Source: Fimbriimonadaceae bacterium
Lineage (GTDB): Bacteria > Armatimonadota > UBA10988
Reading direction: 5' to 3'
Assembly (NCBI GenBank): GCA_020850355.1
Contig: JADZEX010000069.1
Location: 1 to 63,695 of the forward strand
DNA length: 63,695 nucleotides
Below the pieces are notes generated by a model. It saw only the letters and a list, made by a program, of their open reading frames with translations. It had not been told where the DNA came from and made no database searches. Position 1 is the first letter of the stretch. Every line of letters starts with the position of its first letter. This document shows positions 41,101 to 47,881 of the stretch, piece by piece. A program made the translations under genes and the position numbers.

Positions 41101-41809
41101 GCTGGCGGCCCGGCCGCTGCTGACGCCGCCGGCCGACCCGGTGCCTGGTCAGCCGGAGCTGCGGGTGACCACCCATCCGGCCCTGGCCAGCCTCGGCAAC
41201 GGTCTGCCGGCTGGCGTGCTGGGCGACTGGTACGAGCTACCGCCGACCGCCGAGGTGCTGGCCCAGTGGGGTCGCGGGCGCCCGCTGCTGGTGGAGAGCG
41301 CCGCCGGTCGCGGGCGGGTGCTGGAGATCCTGGCCGACCGCGACTACCTGCGGCGGCTCGGCGTCTGGGACCAGCGCGAGCGGTTCCTGAGCGGCCTGCT
41401 GGCGTACGCTGGCAAGCTCAGCCACGCCGACACGCAGAGCCTGCTGGCGGTCCCGACGGCGCCGCCCTTGGCCAGTCTGCGCGACCTGCCGGCCGGGACG
41501 CTGAAGCTGACCGTCGACACGGCGCCGCTGACGCTGACCGCGGACCGTCCCGAGACGCGGCTGGTGCGCCTGAAGAACGAGAGCGCCACCCCGATGCCGC
41601 TGGTGCAACTGCGCGTGAGTGGTCTGCCGCTGGGCGTCAGCGGCACCTTCAGCCAGGGCGCGCTGGTGCTGTTGCCTGGGGAGGAGAAGGCCGCGCTGCT
41701 GACGCTGCGGACCGTCCGCCGGGGGCGCCGCACCGCCACCGTGCAGCTTGCCGCCAGCGGCTGGGGCGTCCGCGCAACCAGCGTCGATCTGCCCCTGGAA
41801 GCGCGTTAG
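35126..41809 (+). CDS. Giant secreted CBM9 / alpha-beta hydrolase / NPCBM / GH2-like multidomain protein
   Basis: A 2227-residue protein with a signal peptide (IIAYLALLAPVFAQ). In order: a CBM9-like domain (~45-220, LDGDLIDWIDLPG); an esterase-type alpha/beta hydrolase (~470-690) with nucleophile Ser560 in GGSMGG, Asp639 in GTLDN and His671 in VGHGG; an NPCBM-like domain (~1020-1165, GLGVHPQAEIVYDLERGF); a GH2-type jelly roll (~1180-1330, QADVWLNGTWLGEA); a GH2 immunoglobulin-like domain; and a GH2-type barrel (~1507-1790). Candidate acid is Asp1617 (YVVGND, like the GSD of exo-beta-glucosaminidases) and candidate nucleophile Glu1681 (LELPG). A glutamine-amidotransferase-like domain (~1918-2096) and a last beta domain follow. 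It probably deacylates and trims a complex glycan (inference). The same strand continues with a membrane protein 4 bp later. Confidence 0.8.
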   Translation: MKAALVHIIAYLALLAPVFAQTTHREWWDQAARPTTVLPAVSWAGPAPQLDGDLIDWIDLPGLPLGLVHQAGFDKDWRGRADLSATIRFARTADGLLLAVDVADDRLVVAPGNDRTRGDQVRLFLGPTPAESRALALLPAWQRDGSSSAAAVVDLDQRDLLRGAPVSWRQLEKGYRAELRLPWAALQPLGRDLSGARLAVQVIDWDDPNGEKVVLSWPADLQPPATQPPARPKTSPWEPPVVATVARPERFGELRAVERFELETAAEFLPSIVQLGTEASFYGGGEDARVLALCGLPPEQVVGLDAYVVDPAGQPALLSRGDFWTDGAVRGLQWTWAVPYDFSATHLLAAWIDRPALAQTRLFGRLESIGAAYREHLARLDALQREMLAAAVAPGSDARRRRYLGSVLINLEDKAQSQSAWASYLARDDLAKLEADFNDLRSQFAAALDGRDPYAGRKGTLLRGYVSDIDDTLQHYSVSVPDSWNPTARLPLVVSIHGYGFGRFLGHPAPAYPDAVAVACFGRGNGDYKLWCERDILTVMDAMLEDYGVDPNRVYITGGSMGGTGSFHMASLFPDRFAAIGPTAANANHHVWEEVWGWGQRERTPLSPFRDWIESTTSAFQYAENYRNVGVYCLHGTLDNICPVGHARTITERLANLGYDVVYEEFPDVGHGGFSAAAGNRQKNYMFSRARDPYPRQVTWKTSWPRYDGTAWLRLERFAQVARDALLDARIDGQQIRITTDNVARLRLELNDQLVSADRPLQVLVDGQPAWEGALPRDGVVRLGRVGEQWQAVEAPRTLEKNVAVGGPLEHAFMSRFLLVCGTTGDRRTNEVNRRMTEQLAEKWRRWGREQRARVKLDRDVTAQDIADSNLVCFGGPDSNSVVAQINDRLPVRFEGDAVVAGAQRFRGRDVGLKLCYPNPLNPQRYVCVLAGVTWEGTYDINGRFGNFFDWGVFDDRNYFDFLIFDAQTSQEPETAVLFGYFDPDWSLREAVTFRGDPAIREAVRPRHPPDPLAPLPTADEVYVSSLTPLAVRQEKGVIGYDQSFTGRPITLGSQRFERGLGVHPQAEIVYDLERGFQSFEAWVGVDLEGASTVSKAREEAERVAFQVYGDGRLLADTGEMRWNTPARHMVVNVADVKELTLTARALDGRKWLFGDAGWGLARLSRRAEVRVAPPPLRLGADRLGLDGEWLLDDDEIGEGVARGAQATAPAAQDRRVTLPGTIQAALQAAGELPDPYRNDQLTAAAEVARREWWVYRRVDLPAAWSGRRLWLHLSGVSQQADVWLNGTWLGEAAGPHARVELEATGPARYGERNLLALRLLAGPAAWTNVRNPAAPAREVVLGLGSSYGRDAGGTCLPIGVTGDLELRASGPVRLAPLRVATQLPEVNAVGPLARVAGMVVVSSSLRNLDKTPRLVTVRGQVAALDGLDPAVPFERRLRLAALETVPLQIAISMPRLRLWWPAGRGGQPAWRVTAEVRTEDQVSDAGDARFAPRRIELPAAPGPASLLVNGQPVLLRIAEWTTADRLLRPSRARCEQILRLALETGFNAVRIPALSGLAEADCYELCDELGLLVLQDLPLEGEVGRATAATVAGAVDSVLLATLNRPSVVAYVVGNDLGLSAATAERRALAEDRLAELAPDRLSVAPTSSGAGLAQWIFREPQPDASGARRALPLNLTRLELPGAPPADLSFLDRQALPLDDALTPWPLTAWWRLHGGSDTDLLAAQRWLGAARDEAELLALLTRWQVEQTRRQAAAAVANGGAVCVANLNESWPRCGPALVAYDGSPRAARDVLRRYLTGPALVALASDPAPRPGHSVRVELHARGADDPAGWAARPSTWQQVTCRIESLDGQVWAEQTWDLPAGADPALPAAVLTWEVPLDAPAGAYLAIATVPGAAVEAEVLTLAVQARPQHRVRVLWLSDESPWPGIQPVGREELASGTWEVACLGPGHLPPLLEVEAQALLAAVRGGAGLLVIGPPTWLGPGAATDLLAARPLLTPPADPVPGQPELRVTTHPALASLGNGLPAGVLGDWYELPPTAEVLAQWGRGRPLLVESAAGRGRVLEILADRDYLRRLGVWDQRERFLSGLLAYAGKLSHADTQSLLAVPTAPPLASLRDLPAGTLKLTVDTAPLTLTADRPETRLVRLKNESATPMPLVQLRVSGLPLGVSGTFSQGALVLLPGEEKAALLTLRTVRRGRRTATVQLAASGWGVRATSVDLPLEAR

Positions 41810-41813
41810 TCGA

Positions 41814-43712
41814 ATGCCAACCGCGATCCGGCCACGGCTGCGGGCAGTGCTGCTGGGCACCTTGCTGATCCCGCTCAACGCCTACTTCGTGATTCAGGTG
41901 GAAGTGGTCTACGCCTCGATGCAGGCCACCAACCTGTCGCTCTTCTACAACGTGATCGGCAGCCTCACGGCGGTCGTGGCGATCAACGCCGTGGTGCGCC
42001 GGCTGGCTCCCCGCCAGGCTCTGACGACCGCCGAGGTGCGCGTGATCGGGGTCATGTTGACCGTCGCGACGGCCCTCTTCGGGGTCGACATGCTGCAGAT
42101 CTTCGTGGGCCTGTTGCCCCACGCGCACCAGTTCGCGACGCCCGAGAACCGTTGGGAGCAGCTCTTCCTGATGCACCTGCCGCCCTGGCTGGTGGTGCAT
42201 GATCGCGCCGCGCTGGATGACCTCTACCGCGGCTACAGCTCGCTCGCCGCGCCGGGCCACTGGGCCGCCTGGTCACGCCCGCTGCTGGTTTGGGGCTGCT
42301 TCCTGGCCGGCTTGCTGGCCTTCTGCGCCGGCGTCGCGGCGCTGCTGCGGCGGCCCTGGGCAGAGCACGAACGGCTGACCTTCCCGATCATCGCCCTGCC
42401 GCTGGCGCTCACCGAGCCGGGTCGGATGCTTTGGCGGGACGGCCTCTTCTGGTGTGGCTTCTTGCTGGCGACCGCCATCAACCTGTCGCGGGCACTGCAC
42501 ACCTGGATCCCCTCGTTCCCCGAGATTCGCCAGAAATGGGATGCCGCCGCCGCCTTCACGGCCCCGCCCTGGAATGGGGTCGGCTGGACACCGCTCTCGT
42601 TCTACCCCTTCGCGATTGGTCTCGGGTACCTGATGCCGTTGGAGCTGTCGTTCAGTTGCTGGCTGTTCTACCTGCTCTGGAAGGTGCAGTTGGTGGTCCG
42701 CGCGGCGATCGGCCTGGGACCGCTGGAGGGGGCCTGGATCGGGGCGCAGGGGCACGGGGCCTGGATCGGACTCGGCCTGATGGCACTCTTCACGACGCGC
42801 CGCGAACTGCTCCGCACGTTGCGCGCCGCGCTGCGTGGCAGCGACGACGGTAGTGAGGCGATGAGCCCCCGGACGGCCTGGCTGGCGATGGGCCTGGGGC
42901 TCTTGGCGATGGCCGGGATCGGCCACCGGGCGGGCTTCGCGACGCCGGCAATCGGCGGTTGGCTGGCAATCTACGCCGTGATTGTGGTCTGCATCGCGCG
43001 GATGCGTGCGGAGTTGGGTCCGCCGAGCTGCGACCTGCCGCGCGGTTCGCCGGACCGCATGATGGTGGCTTTCCTGGGCCCGGAAGCCTTCGGCCCGCGC
43101 AACCTGTCGCTGTTCTACCTGCTCGATTGGCTGACCTACAGCTATCGCGCGCATCCGGTCGGGCACCAGATTGAGAGCTTCCAGATCGGCCAGCGCAGCG
43201 GCCTGGACCTGCGCCGGCTGACCGCGATTCTGGCCTGGTCGATGCTGGTGGCCTACGTCGCCTGGTGCTGGCTGGCGCTCGACGCGGTCTACCGCTTCGG
43301 GTTCAACGCCCGCATCCGCAGCTACCTGGACGATGCCGCCAACCAGAACTGGACCGAGCTGGCGACGGTGCTGCAAGGCAAGGTGGGCGCCAACCAGGCC
43401 TACATTCGGCAGTTCCTCAGTGGGCTGGCGGTGATCGTCTCGCTGGTGCTGGTGCGGCAGCGCTTCGTGTTCTTTCCGATCCACCCGGTCGGGTACGCTG
43501 TCAACGGCAACTGGACCCTGTCGCACTTGTGGTTCAGCCTGTTCCTGGCCTGGCTGCTCAAAAGCACGCTGGTCAAGGCCGGCGGCTTACGCGCCTACCG
43601 ACGGGGGCTGCCCTTGTGCTTCGGCCTGATGCTGGGGGACTGCCTGGTCGGCGGCGGCCTCTGCCTGCTCTCAACGTTCTGGGATGCCCCAGTTCGCGGG
43701 TTCTTCCCGTAG
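41814..43712 (+). CDS. Large multi-spanning membrane protein (DUF6785/DUF6784-like)
   Basis: A 632-residue integral membrane protein starting at ATG 41814, 4 bp after the giant secreted protein. About 12 hydrophobic segments are seen, including LLGTLLIPLNAYFVIQVEVVY, LLVWGCFLAGLLAFCAGVAALL and LAVIVSLVLV. Internal charged landmarks such as WAEHERLTFPIIALPLAL, IPSFPEIRQKWDAAAAFTAPPW and GMRVRAELGPP-like RMRAELGPPSCDLP resemble the DUF6785/DUF6784 proteins of Armatimonadota and planctomycetes, which recall oligopeptide-transporter topology. The likely role is transport of products of the upstream enzyme; substrate unknown. The family name is from memory of the pattern. Confidence 0.7.
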   Translation: MPTAIRPRLRAVLLGTLLIPLNAYFVIQVEVVYASMQATNLSLFYNVIGSLTAVVAINAVVRRLAPRQALTTAEVRVIGVMLTVATALFGVDMLQIFVGLLPHAHQFATPENRWEQLFLMHLPPWLVVHDRAALDDLYRGYSSLAAPGHWAAWSRPLLVWGCFLAGLLAFCAGVAALLRRPWAEHERLTFPIIALPLALTEPGRMLWRDGLFWCGFLLATAINLSRALHTWIPSFPEIRQKWDAAAAFTAPPWNGVGWTPLSFYPFAIGLGYLMPLELSFSCWLFYLLWKVQLVVRAAIGLGPLEGAWIGAQGHGAWIGLGLMALFTTRRELLRTLRAALRGSDDGSEAMSPRTAWLAMGLGLLAMAGIGHRAGFATPAIGGWLAIYAVIVVCIARMRAELGPPSCDLPRGSPDRMMVAFLGPEAFGPRNLSLFYLLDWLTYSYRAHPVGHQIESFQIGQRSGLDLRRLTAILAWSMLVAYVAWCWLALDAVYRFGFNARIRSYLDDAANQNWTELATVLQGKVGANQAYIRQFLSGLAVIVSLVLVRQRFVFFPIHPVGYAVNGNWTLSHLWFSLFLAWLLKSTLVKAGGLRAYRRGLPLCFGLMLGDCLVGGGLCLLSTFWDAPVRGFFP

Positions 43713-43826
43713 TCGTCAAAGTCATGGCGGATGCCGGCGGGTGGTGCGTATGGAGGGAGACAAGGGGCGCCGCGCCGTGGCGAGAGCCGTTGACCGATTC
43801 CCTGGCGCTCCTGGAGGACGAGTAGA

Positions 43827-44192
43827 ATGCGCAAGAGTTTGATGCTGGGCGTCGGCGCCCTGCTGACCAGCAGCCTGTTCCTCGGCGGTTGCGCCAAGGG
43901 CCCGACCGAAGCCGAGCCCGGCCCGGTCGTCGCGACGCCGCCGGCCAGCGCGGGCGCCCCGGCCCCGGCTGGCACCCCGGCCCCGCCGGCCGCCGGCGCT
44001 CCGGCCGCTGGCGCTCCCGAAGGCGCCGTTCCGGGCGCTCCGGCTCCGGCCGCCGCTCCGGGCGCCCCGGCTGGCGCTCCCGCTGGCGCTCCCGAAGGCG
44101 CCGTTCCGGGCGCTCCCGCCCCGGCCGCCGCTCCGGCCGCTCCGGCCCCGTCGGGCTCCCCGGCTGGCGCCGCTCCGGCGGGTGGTCACTAG
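43827..44192 (+). CDS. Pro/Ala/Gly-rich lipoprotein
   Basis: A 121-residue lipoprotein with a signal peptide and the lipobox LGGC (Cys22). The mature part is almost entirely Ala, Pro and Gly and contains a 25-residue tandem repeat built around APEGAVPGAPAPAAAPG. No folded domain is expected; such segments act as flexible envelope spacers. ATG 43827 follows GGAGGA about 9 bases upstream. A strong hairpin terminator lies 29 bp after the stop, so the gene is probably monocistronic. Confidence 0.75.
   Translation: MRKSLMLGVGALLTSSLFLGGCAKGPTEAEPGPVVATPPASAGAPAPAGTPAPPAAGAPAAGAPEGAVPGAPAPAAAPGAPAGAPAGAPEGAVPGAPAPAAAPAAPAPSGSPAGAAPAGGH
44016..44138 (+). repeat. 75-bp tandem repeat within the lipoprotein gene
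   Basis: The block beginning CCCGAAGGCGCCGTTCCGGG at 44016 recurs at 44091, exactly 75 bp later (25 codons). The second copy matches for about 48 bases before diverging. Copy number could vary between strains by slippage. Confidence 0.8.
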
Positions 44193-44221
44193 TCGCACTT
44201 TCCGGCTTGGCCGGAGGCAAG

Positions 44222-44254
44222 CGGCGGAGCGGCTCTTTCGGGACCGCTCCGCCG
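44222..44254 (+). terminator. Intrinsic-type terminator after the lipoprotein gene
   Basis: An 11-bp perfect stem, CGGCGGAGCGG / CCGCTCCGCCG, encloses an 11-base loop and is followed by TTTGCTGT. The T tract is short. It separates the lipoprotein gene from nrdR. Confidence 0.7.
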
Positions 44255-44363
44255 TTTGCTGTGCGGGCCGTGCAGCAGCCGGCGTGTCATACTGCTGTTC
44301 CGCCTGGGAGCGTCGCGGCGCCCGCCGACCTGCGGCGCTGCGACGGTTCTGGGGAGGCAGGCG

Positions 44364-44825
44364 ATGAACTGCCCAGTCTGTGGCACCAACACCCGGGTGG
44401 TGGACTCGCGGACGGCCGAGGATGGGGAGTCCATCCGGCGTCGCCGCGAGTGTTGCGCCGTCGCCTGTGGCACGCGCTTCACCACCTACGAACGTCTCGA
44501 ACAGCGGCTGCTGGTGGTCACCAAGCGCGACGGCCGGCGGCAGGCCTATGACCGCGCCAAGCTCCTGGCCGGCCTGGAGCTGGCCTGCACGAAGCGGCCG
44601 ATCGACAGCCAGCGGCTGGTGGCGGTGGTTGAGGCGATCGAGCAGGAGCTGCGGCGGCAGGTGGACAGCGCGCTGACCACCGAACACCTCAGCGAGCTGG
44701 TGCTGCAACACCTGCGCGAGCTCGACGAGGTGGCCTACCTGCGATTCGCGTCGGTCAACCGCCGCTTCGACCGCGCCGCGGACTTTCGGCGCGCGGCCGC
44801 CGCGATCGAGCGGCCGGCTCCCTGA
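44364..44825 (+). CDS. nrdR: Transcriptional regulator NrdR
   Basis: A 153-residue ribonucleotide-reductase repressor: N-terminal zinc ribbon, then an ATP-cone domain (VTKRDGRRQAYDRAKLLAGL to VAYLRFASVNRRF). It binds NrdR boxes and senses ATP/dATP (family knowledge). ATG 44364 follows GGGGAGG at 6 bases. The zinc ribbon is odd: the first pair is normal (C3, C6), but the second knuckle reads RRRECCAVACGTRF (C30, C31, C35) where the family has C-x2-C. No ribonucleotide reductase gene lies in the window. A weak CATACT -10-like hexamer is at 44288. Confidence 0.92.
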   Translation: MNCPVCGTNTRVVDSRTAEDGESIRRRRECCAVACGTRFTTYERLEQRLLVVTKRDGRRQAYDRAKLLAGLELACTKRPIDSQRLVAVVEAIEQELRRQVDSALTTEHLSELVLQHLRELDEVAYLRFASVNRRFDRAADFRRAAAAIERPAP

Positions 44826-44831
44826 CCCCGG

Positions 44832-45905
44832 TCAGGTGCCCCGCCACCAGCGCCAGACGCGCAGCCAGGTGTCGCTGTCACCAAAGCCGCCCGGCTTGGT
44901 CACCACCAACGGCCCGGCCGGCTGCGCCAGCGCCGCGACCACCCCGGGCGCCAGCGATCCGAGCACTCGCAGCCAGTCGACCGCCAACGCCCGCAGGACC
45001 GCCGCCGCGGTGGCGCCGCCGGTCACGAAGAGGTGGGTGATCGGCTCTCGCTCGTGCTGGCGTTGCACCGCCGCGGCCAGCTCCGCCAGACGGTCGGCGT
45101 TCAGCGGCTGGCCGGCCGCCGGCAACTCCAGCCGGACCACCTGCGGCAGGGCCCAACTCGGCTCGAGCGACGCTTCGGCGCGCGCACGATGCACCAAGGT
45201 GCCGGCCTGCGTGACGTTGGCCGGGTGCGCGCTGCCGCATGCGAAGAGCATTGCGCTGCCACCGAAGGGACGCGTCTGCGCCAGCTCCGGCGCCACGCCC
45301 CAGCGCTGCCGGGCGAGCGCCGCGATCAGCCCACCCGACCCGACTGGGAGCACGTCCGGCGTGGTCAGCACGGCGGCGGCCAGCAGGTCGAGGTCACGCG
45401 TCGTGACGGCGTCGACGGTGATCGGGCCGGGTGGCATGGCCGCCAGCAGGGCAGGCAACCGCGGCGATCGCACCAGGCGCAGGCTGAGGTGCGGGACGCC
45501 CGGCAGCACGGTCGCCAGGTTGTGGCAACTCCCGTCGGGCAGCTTGCAGCAACCGCCGCGATAGGCCCGGCCGGCCGGCGGGTTGGCCGGACAGACCACC
45601 AGCCGCAGGGCGGGGTCGGCGCGGGTCAACGACGCCAGCTCCGCCGCCACCGGACCACGCAGCGTCGAGTCGATTTTCTTGTAGACCAGTTGTCGCCCGG
45701 CGGCGCGAAGCTGGCGCAGGCTGGCCTGCACGCCCGCGGCCGCCGCCGCGGCTGGCAGCTCACGCGTCGCCGTGTCGACGACCAGCAGGTCGGCCGCCGG
45801 CCAGTTGCCCAGCGGCACCGCAACCCTGCCGAGCGCCGTGCAGGCCGCCGCTGCCTCCAGGGCACCGGTCAGGTCATCGGCCAGCAGTGCCAAGGGCAGC
45901 GCCAA
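44832..45905 (-). CDS. Four-carbon acid sugar kinase family protein (DUF1537-like)
   Basis: A 357-residue kinase of the OtnK/DtnK type. It has the N-terminal LLADDLTGALEAAA, the substrate motif YKKIDSTLRGPVAAEL, CPANPPAGR, and the C-terminal nucleotide-binding motifs FVTGGATAAAVLRAL and VTKPGGFGDSDT. Members phosphorylate four-carbon sugar acids such as threonate, erythronate or related compounds. TTG 45905 is chosen because AGGAGG lies ~5 bases upstream; GTG 45935 is the longer alternative. No isomerase or aldolase partner is adjacent, so the substrate is open. It converges with nrdR. Confidence 0.85.
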   Translation of the reverse strand: MALPLALLADDLTGALEAAAACTALGRVAVPLGNWPAADLLVVDTATRELPAAAAAAGVQASLRQLRAAGRQLVYKKIDSTLRGPVAAELASLTRADPALRLVVCPANPPAGRAYRGGCCKLPDGSCHNLATVLPGVPHLSLRLVRSPRLPALLAAMPPGPITVDAVTTRDLDLLAAAVLTTPDVLPVGSGGLIAALARQRWGVAPELAQTRPFGGSAMLFACGSAHPANVTQAGTLVHRARAEASLEPSWALPQVVRLELPAAGQPLNADRLAELAAAVQRQHEREPITHLFVTGGATAAAVLRALAVDWLRVLGSLAPGVVAALAQPAGPLVVTKPGGFGDSDTWLRVWRWWRGT

Positions 45906-46048
45906 GGTCGCCTCCTGCGCCAGTCTTCGCGGCACCGCCCGCGATTCCCTGCGCAGGCGCTGCTGGCGGGCGCGGCCGGTGTCATGCTTTGCGAGGCCCC
46001 GCGCGCCCAGTGGGCGGGCGGCGCTGTGGCCGGGAGGTCAGGTGCGGC

Positions 46049-46843
46049 ATGGTCGAACGCCGCTACCATGCGGATCTGGAGATCGCCTGGGGGCAGCTCC
46101 CCGGCCGGCGTCGTCGCGGCCGACGCGGCGCGTTGCGCTGGCTGCCGAGCGCCACCGGTGGCTACCTCTTGCTGGCCCTCGCCAAGGGTCCCGAGGAGCT
46201 CGCCGCGGCTGGCGCCCGGCTGATCGTCAGCACCCCCCCCGGCGCCGACCTGCCGAGCTGGCTGCGCGAGCGGCATGCCGCGCTGCAAGCCGGGTTCGGC
46301 GACTCCCTCACCGCCTCGGCCATCGCGCTACGCCTGGATGGCGGCCAGCTTGACCACGCCTGGGTTGGTGACCTGCGGCTGTACCACTACCTCGCGGGCG
46401 AGCGCTGCTACCGGACCGCGGACCAATCGGTCGTCGAGGCGCTGGTGCAGAGCGGGCGATTGCCCGAAGACGAGATGCGGCGGCATCTCTTGCGGCACAC
46501 CCTGACCGCGACGTTGGGCGGCAGCGACCGTCACGAGCTGGTGGTGGCGCCGCCCGACACGGCGCTGGCCCGGCGGGAGATCGTGGCTGGCAGCACCCTG
46601 CTGGTGACCTCGGCCGGCCTGCACCATAGCCTTGGCGAAGCGGTGCTGGCCGCGCATGTGGCCGCACCTGGGGCGTCCAGCACCGTGGCCGCGGCGCTGC
46701 TCGCCGCAGCGGCCACGACGGGGGTCGATGAGGAGGCTTGGATCGCGGTGTTGCGTCCCAGCACCCCGCGACCGGCGCGGGGGCGACCGGCCAGCGCCGC
46801 GCTGGCCCGCGGCCGGGCCGCCTGGCGCACCCGCGGGCGTTAG
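46049..46843 (+). CDS. Degenerate PP2C-family protein (probable pseudophosphatase)
   Basis: A 264-residue protein that fits the PPM/PP2C fold in its second half: HAWVGDLRLYHYLAGERCYRTADQSVVEALVQSG, then DEMRRHLLRHTLTATLGG, and LLVTSAGLHHSLGE. These match the VGDSRxY ... TxDHS ... RNxLTxxLG ladder of PP2C phosphatases. However, the N-terminal NED and the DGMGG metal-binding motif are missing: the corresponding region reads LLLALAKGPEELAAAG. Without these it should lack metal-dependent catalysis and may act as a regulatory binding protein. ATG 46049 has GGAGGT 10 bases upstream. It overlaps pdxT by 4 bp at its 3' end. Confidence 0.65.
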   Translation: MVERRYHADLEIAWGQLPGRRRRGRRGALRWLPSATGGYLLLALAKGPEELAAAGARLIVSTPPGADLPSWLRERHAALQAGFGDSLTASAIALRLDGGQLDHAWVGDLRLYHYLAGERCYRTADQSVVEALVQSGRLPEDEMRRHLLRHTLTATLGGSDRHELVVAPPDTALARREIVAGSTLLVTSAGLHHSLGEAVLAAHVAAPGASSTVAAALLAAAATTGVDEEAWIAVLRPSTPRPARGRPASAALARGRAAWRTRGR

Positions 46844-47418
46844 GCGCGGGCGAGCTCCGCCAGCCAGGCGTGGACCCGTGGGTCGCTGGTCAGTTCGGGG
46901 TGAAAGGTCGAGGCCAGCAGATTGCCCTGCCGCACGAAGACCGGCTCGTCGTCGATCGCCGCGAGGGCTTCGACGCCCGGCCCAACGCTGACGAAGCGCG
47001 GCGCCCGGATGAACACCGCGGGAAACTCCGCCGCGCCCAGCGCCGCCATCGCCAACCCGCGCTCGAAGCTGTCGGTCTGTCGTCCGTAGGCGTTCCGCGC
47101 GATCCGGGCGTCGAGCAGCCCGAGGTTGTGGACGTCGTTCTCGACGACCTCGCGGCTCAGCAAGATGGCGCCCGCGCAGGTCCCCCAAATCGGCCGCCCG
47201 GCGGCGTGCAGTTCGCGGATCGCCTGGTCCACCCCGTAGCGCCGCATCAGCTTGCCGATCGTGGTGCTCTCGCCGCCCGGCAGAATCAGGCCGTCGCAAG
47301 CGGCGACCTGCTCTGGGGTCCGGACGTTGCGGGCGTCGACGCCGAGCCCCGCGAGCATCTCCAGATGCTCGCGGAAGTCGCCTTGCAGGGCCAGTACGCC
47401 AATCACTGGGCTTCGCAC
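46840..47418 (-). CDS. pdxT: Pyridoxal 5'-phosphate synthase glutaminase subunit
   Basis: A 192-residue class I glutamine amidotransferase. Catalytic Cys81 is in WGTCAGAILL, the His-Glu pair is in STFHPELTSD, and the PdxT-specific GGEST and the N-terminal VLALQGDFREH are intact. It releases ammonia to PdxS for PLP synthesis. GTG 47418 (GAGG 7 bases upstream) is chosen; an earlier ATG at 47454 would add 12 residues not typical for the family. It is 127 bp downstream of the pdxS operon end, with a hairpin between, so it may have its own promoter. Confidence 0.95.
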   Translation of the reverse strand: MRSPVIGVLALQGDFREHLEMLAGLGVDARNVRTPEQVAACDGLILPGGESTTIGKLMRRYGVDQAIRELHAAGRPIWGTCAGAILLSREVVENDVHNLGLLDARIARNAYGRQTDSFERGLAMAALGAAEFPAVFIRAPRFVSVGPGVEALAAIDDEPVFVRQGNLLASTFHPELTSDPRVHAWLAELARA

Positions 47419-47521
47419 GACAGAACCTCGGGGGTCAAGGCAGGCAGATGCCATGTTCGGAGATCGTTGAGTGTCCGCGTCGCGTCGCAGCGGGCGGGCG
47501 CGGGCAGAGGCACGCGCAACC

Positions 47522-47542
47522 CCCGCCACGGGCGTTGGCGGG
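47522..47542 (-). terminator. Hairpin at the end of the pdxS operon
   Basis: A 7-bp stem (CCCGCCA / TGGCGGG) with a 7-base loop lies 4 bp after the stop codon at 47546 on the minus strand. No T run follows in the minus direction, so the terminator assignment is tentative. Confidence 0.4.
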
Positions 47543-47545
47543 TGC

Positions 47546-47881
47546 TCAGCGGGCAGTGCTGACCGCACGAATCACGGTCCGCACATAGCGCTGGTAGTCG
47601 ATCGCCTCTTGGGCTGTCGGCTCCGCCTCACGCGCCACCGCGCGGCGATGCGCGTCGGCCAGGTCGCGGTACATCGCAGCCACCTGGGCTGGCACGTCAT
47701 GCTCTGCGACGAGGCTCCGGAGCAACTCGGCAGGCTCGGCTTCCAGCGCGGCCAGACCAACCCGCAAACCGGCCAGACGGATCGCCAGGTCCATTGCGCT
47801 GAACGACTTGGACACGGCGATCACCGGGTTGGGGTCCACCAGGACGTCACTGCGTTCCTGCACCTCAGCCGTGCTAGGCAT
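47546..47881 (-). CDS. Small hypothetical protein between pdxS and pdxT
   Basis: A 111-residue, largely helical and acidic protein starting at ATG 47881. It includes DPNPVIAVSKSFSAMDLAIRLAGLR and a helical C-terminus (MYRDLADAHRRAVAREAEPTAQEAIDYQ region). I do not recognise the family. It overlaps the upstream membrane-protein gene by 8 bp, so the two are translationally linked. No signal peptide or membrane segment is present. Confidence 0.65.
   Translation of the reverse strand: MPSTAEVQERSDVLVDPNPVIAVSKSFSAMDLAIRLAGLRVGLAALEAEPAELLRSLVAEHDVPAQVAAMYRDLADAHRRAVAREAEPTAQEAIDYQRYVRTVIRAVSTAR

Noticed and set aside
43998-44190. Low-complexity GC tract as a non-coding repeat array
   Set aside because: It is in frame with a signal peptide and lipobox and has a good ribosome-binding site, so a lipoprotein gene is the better explanation.
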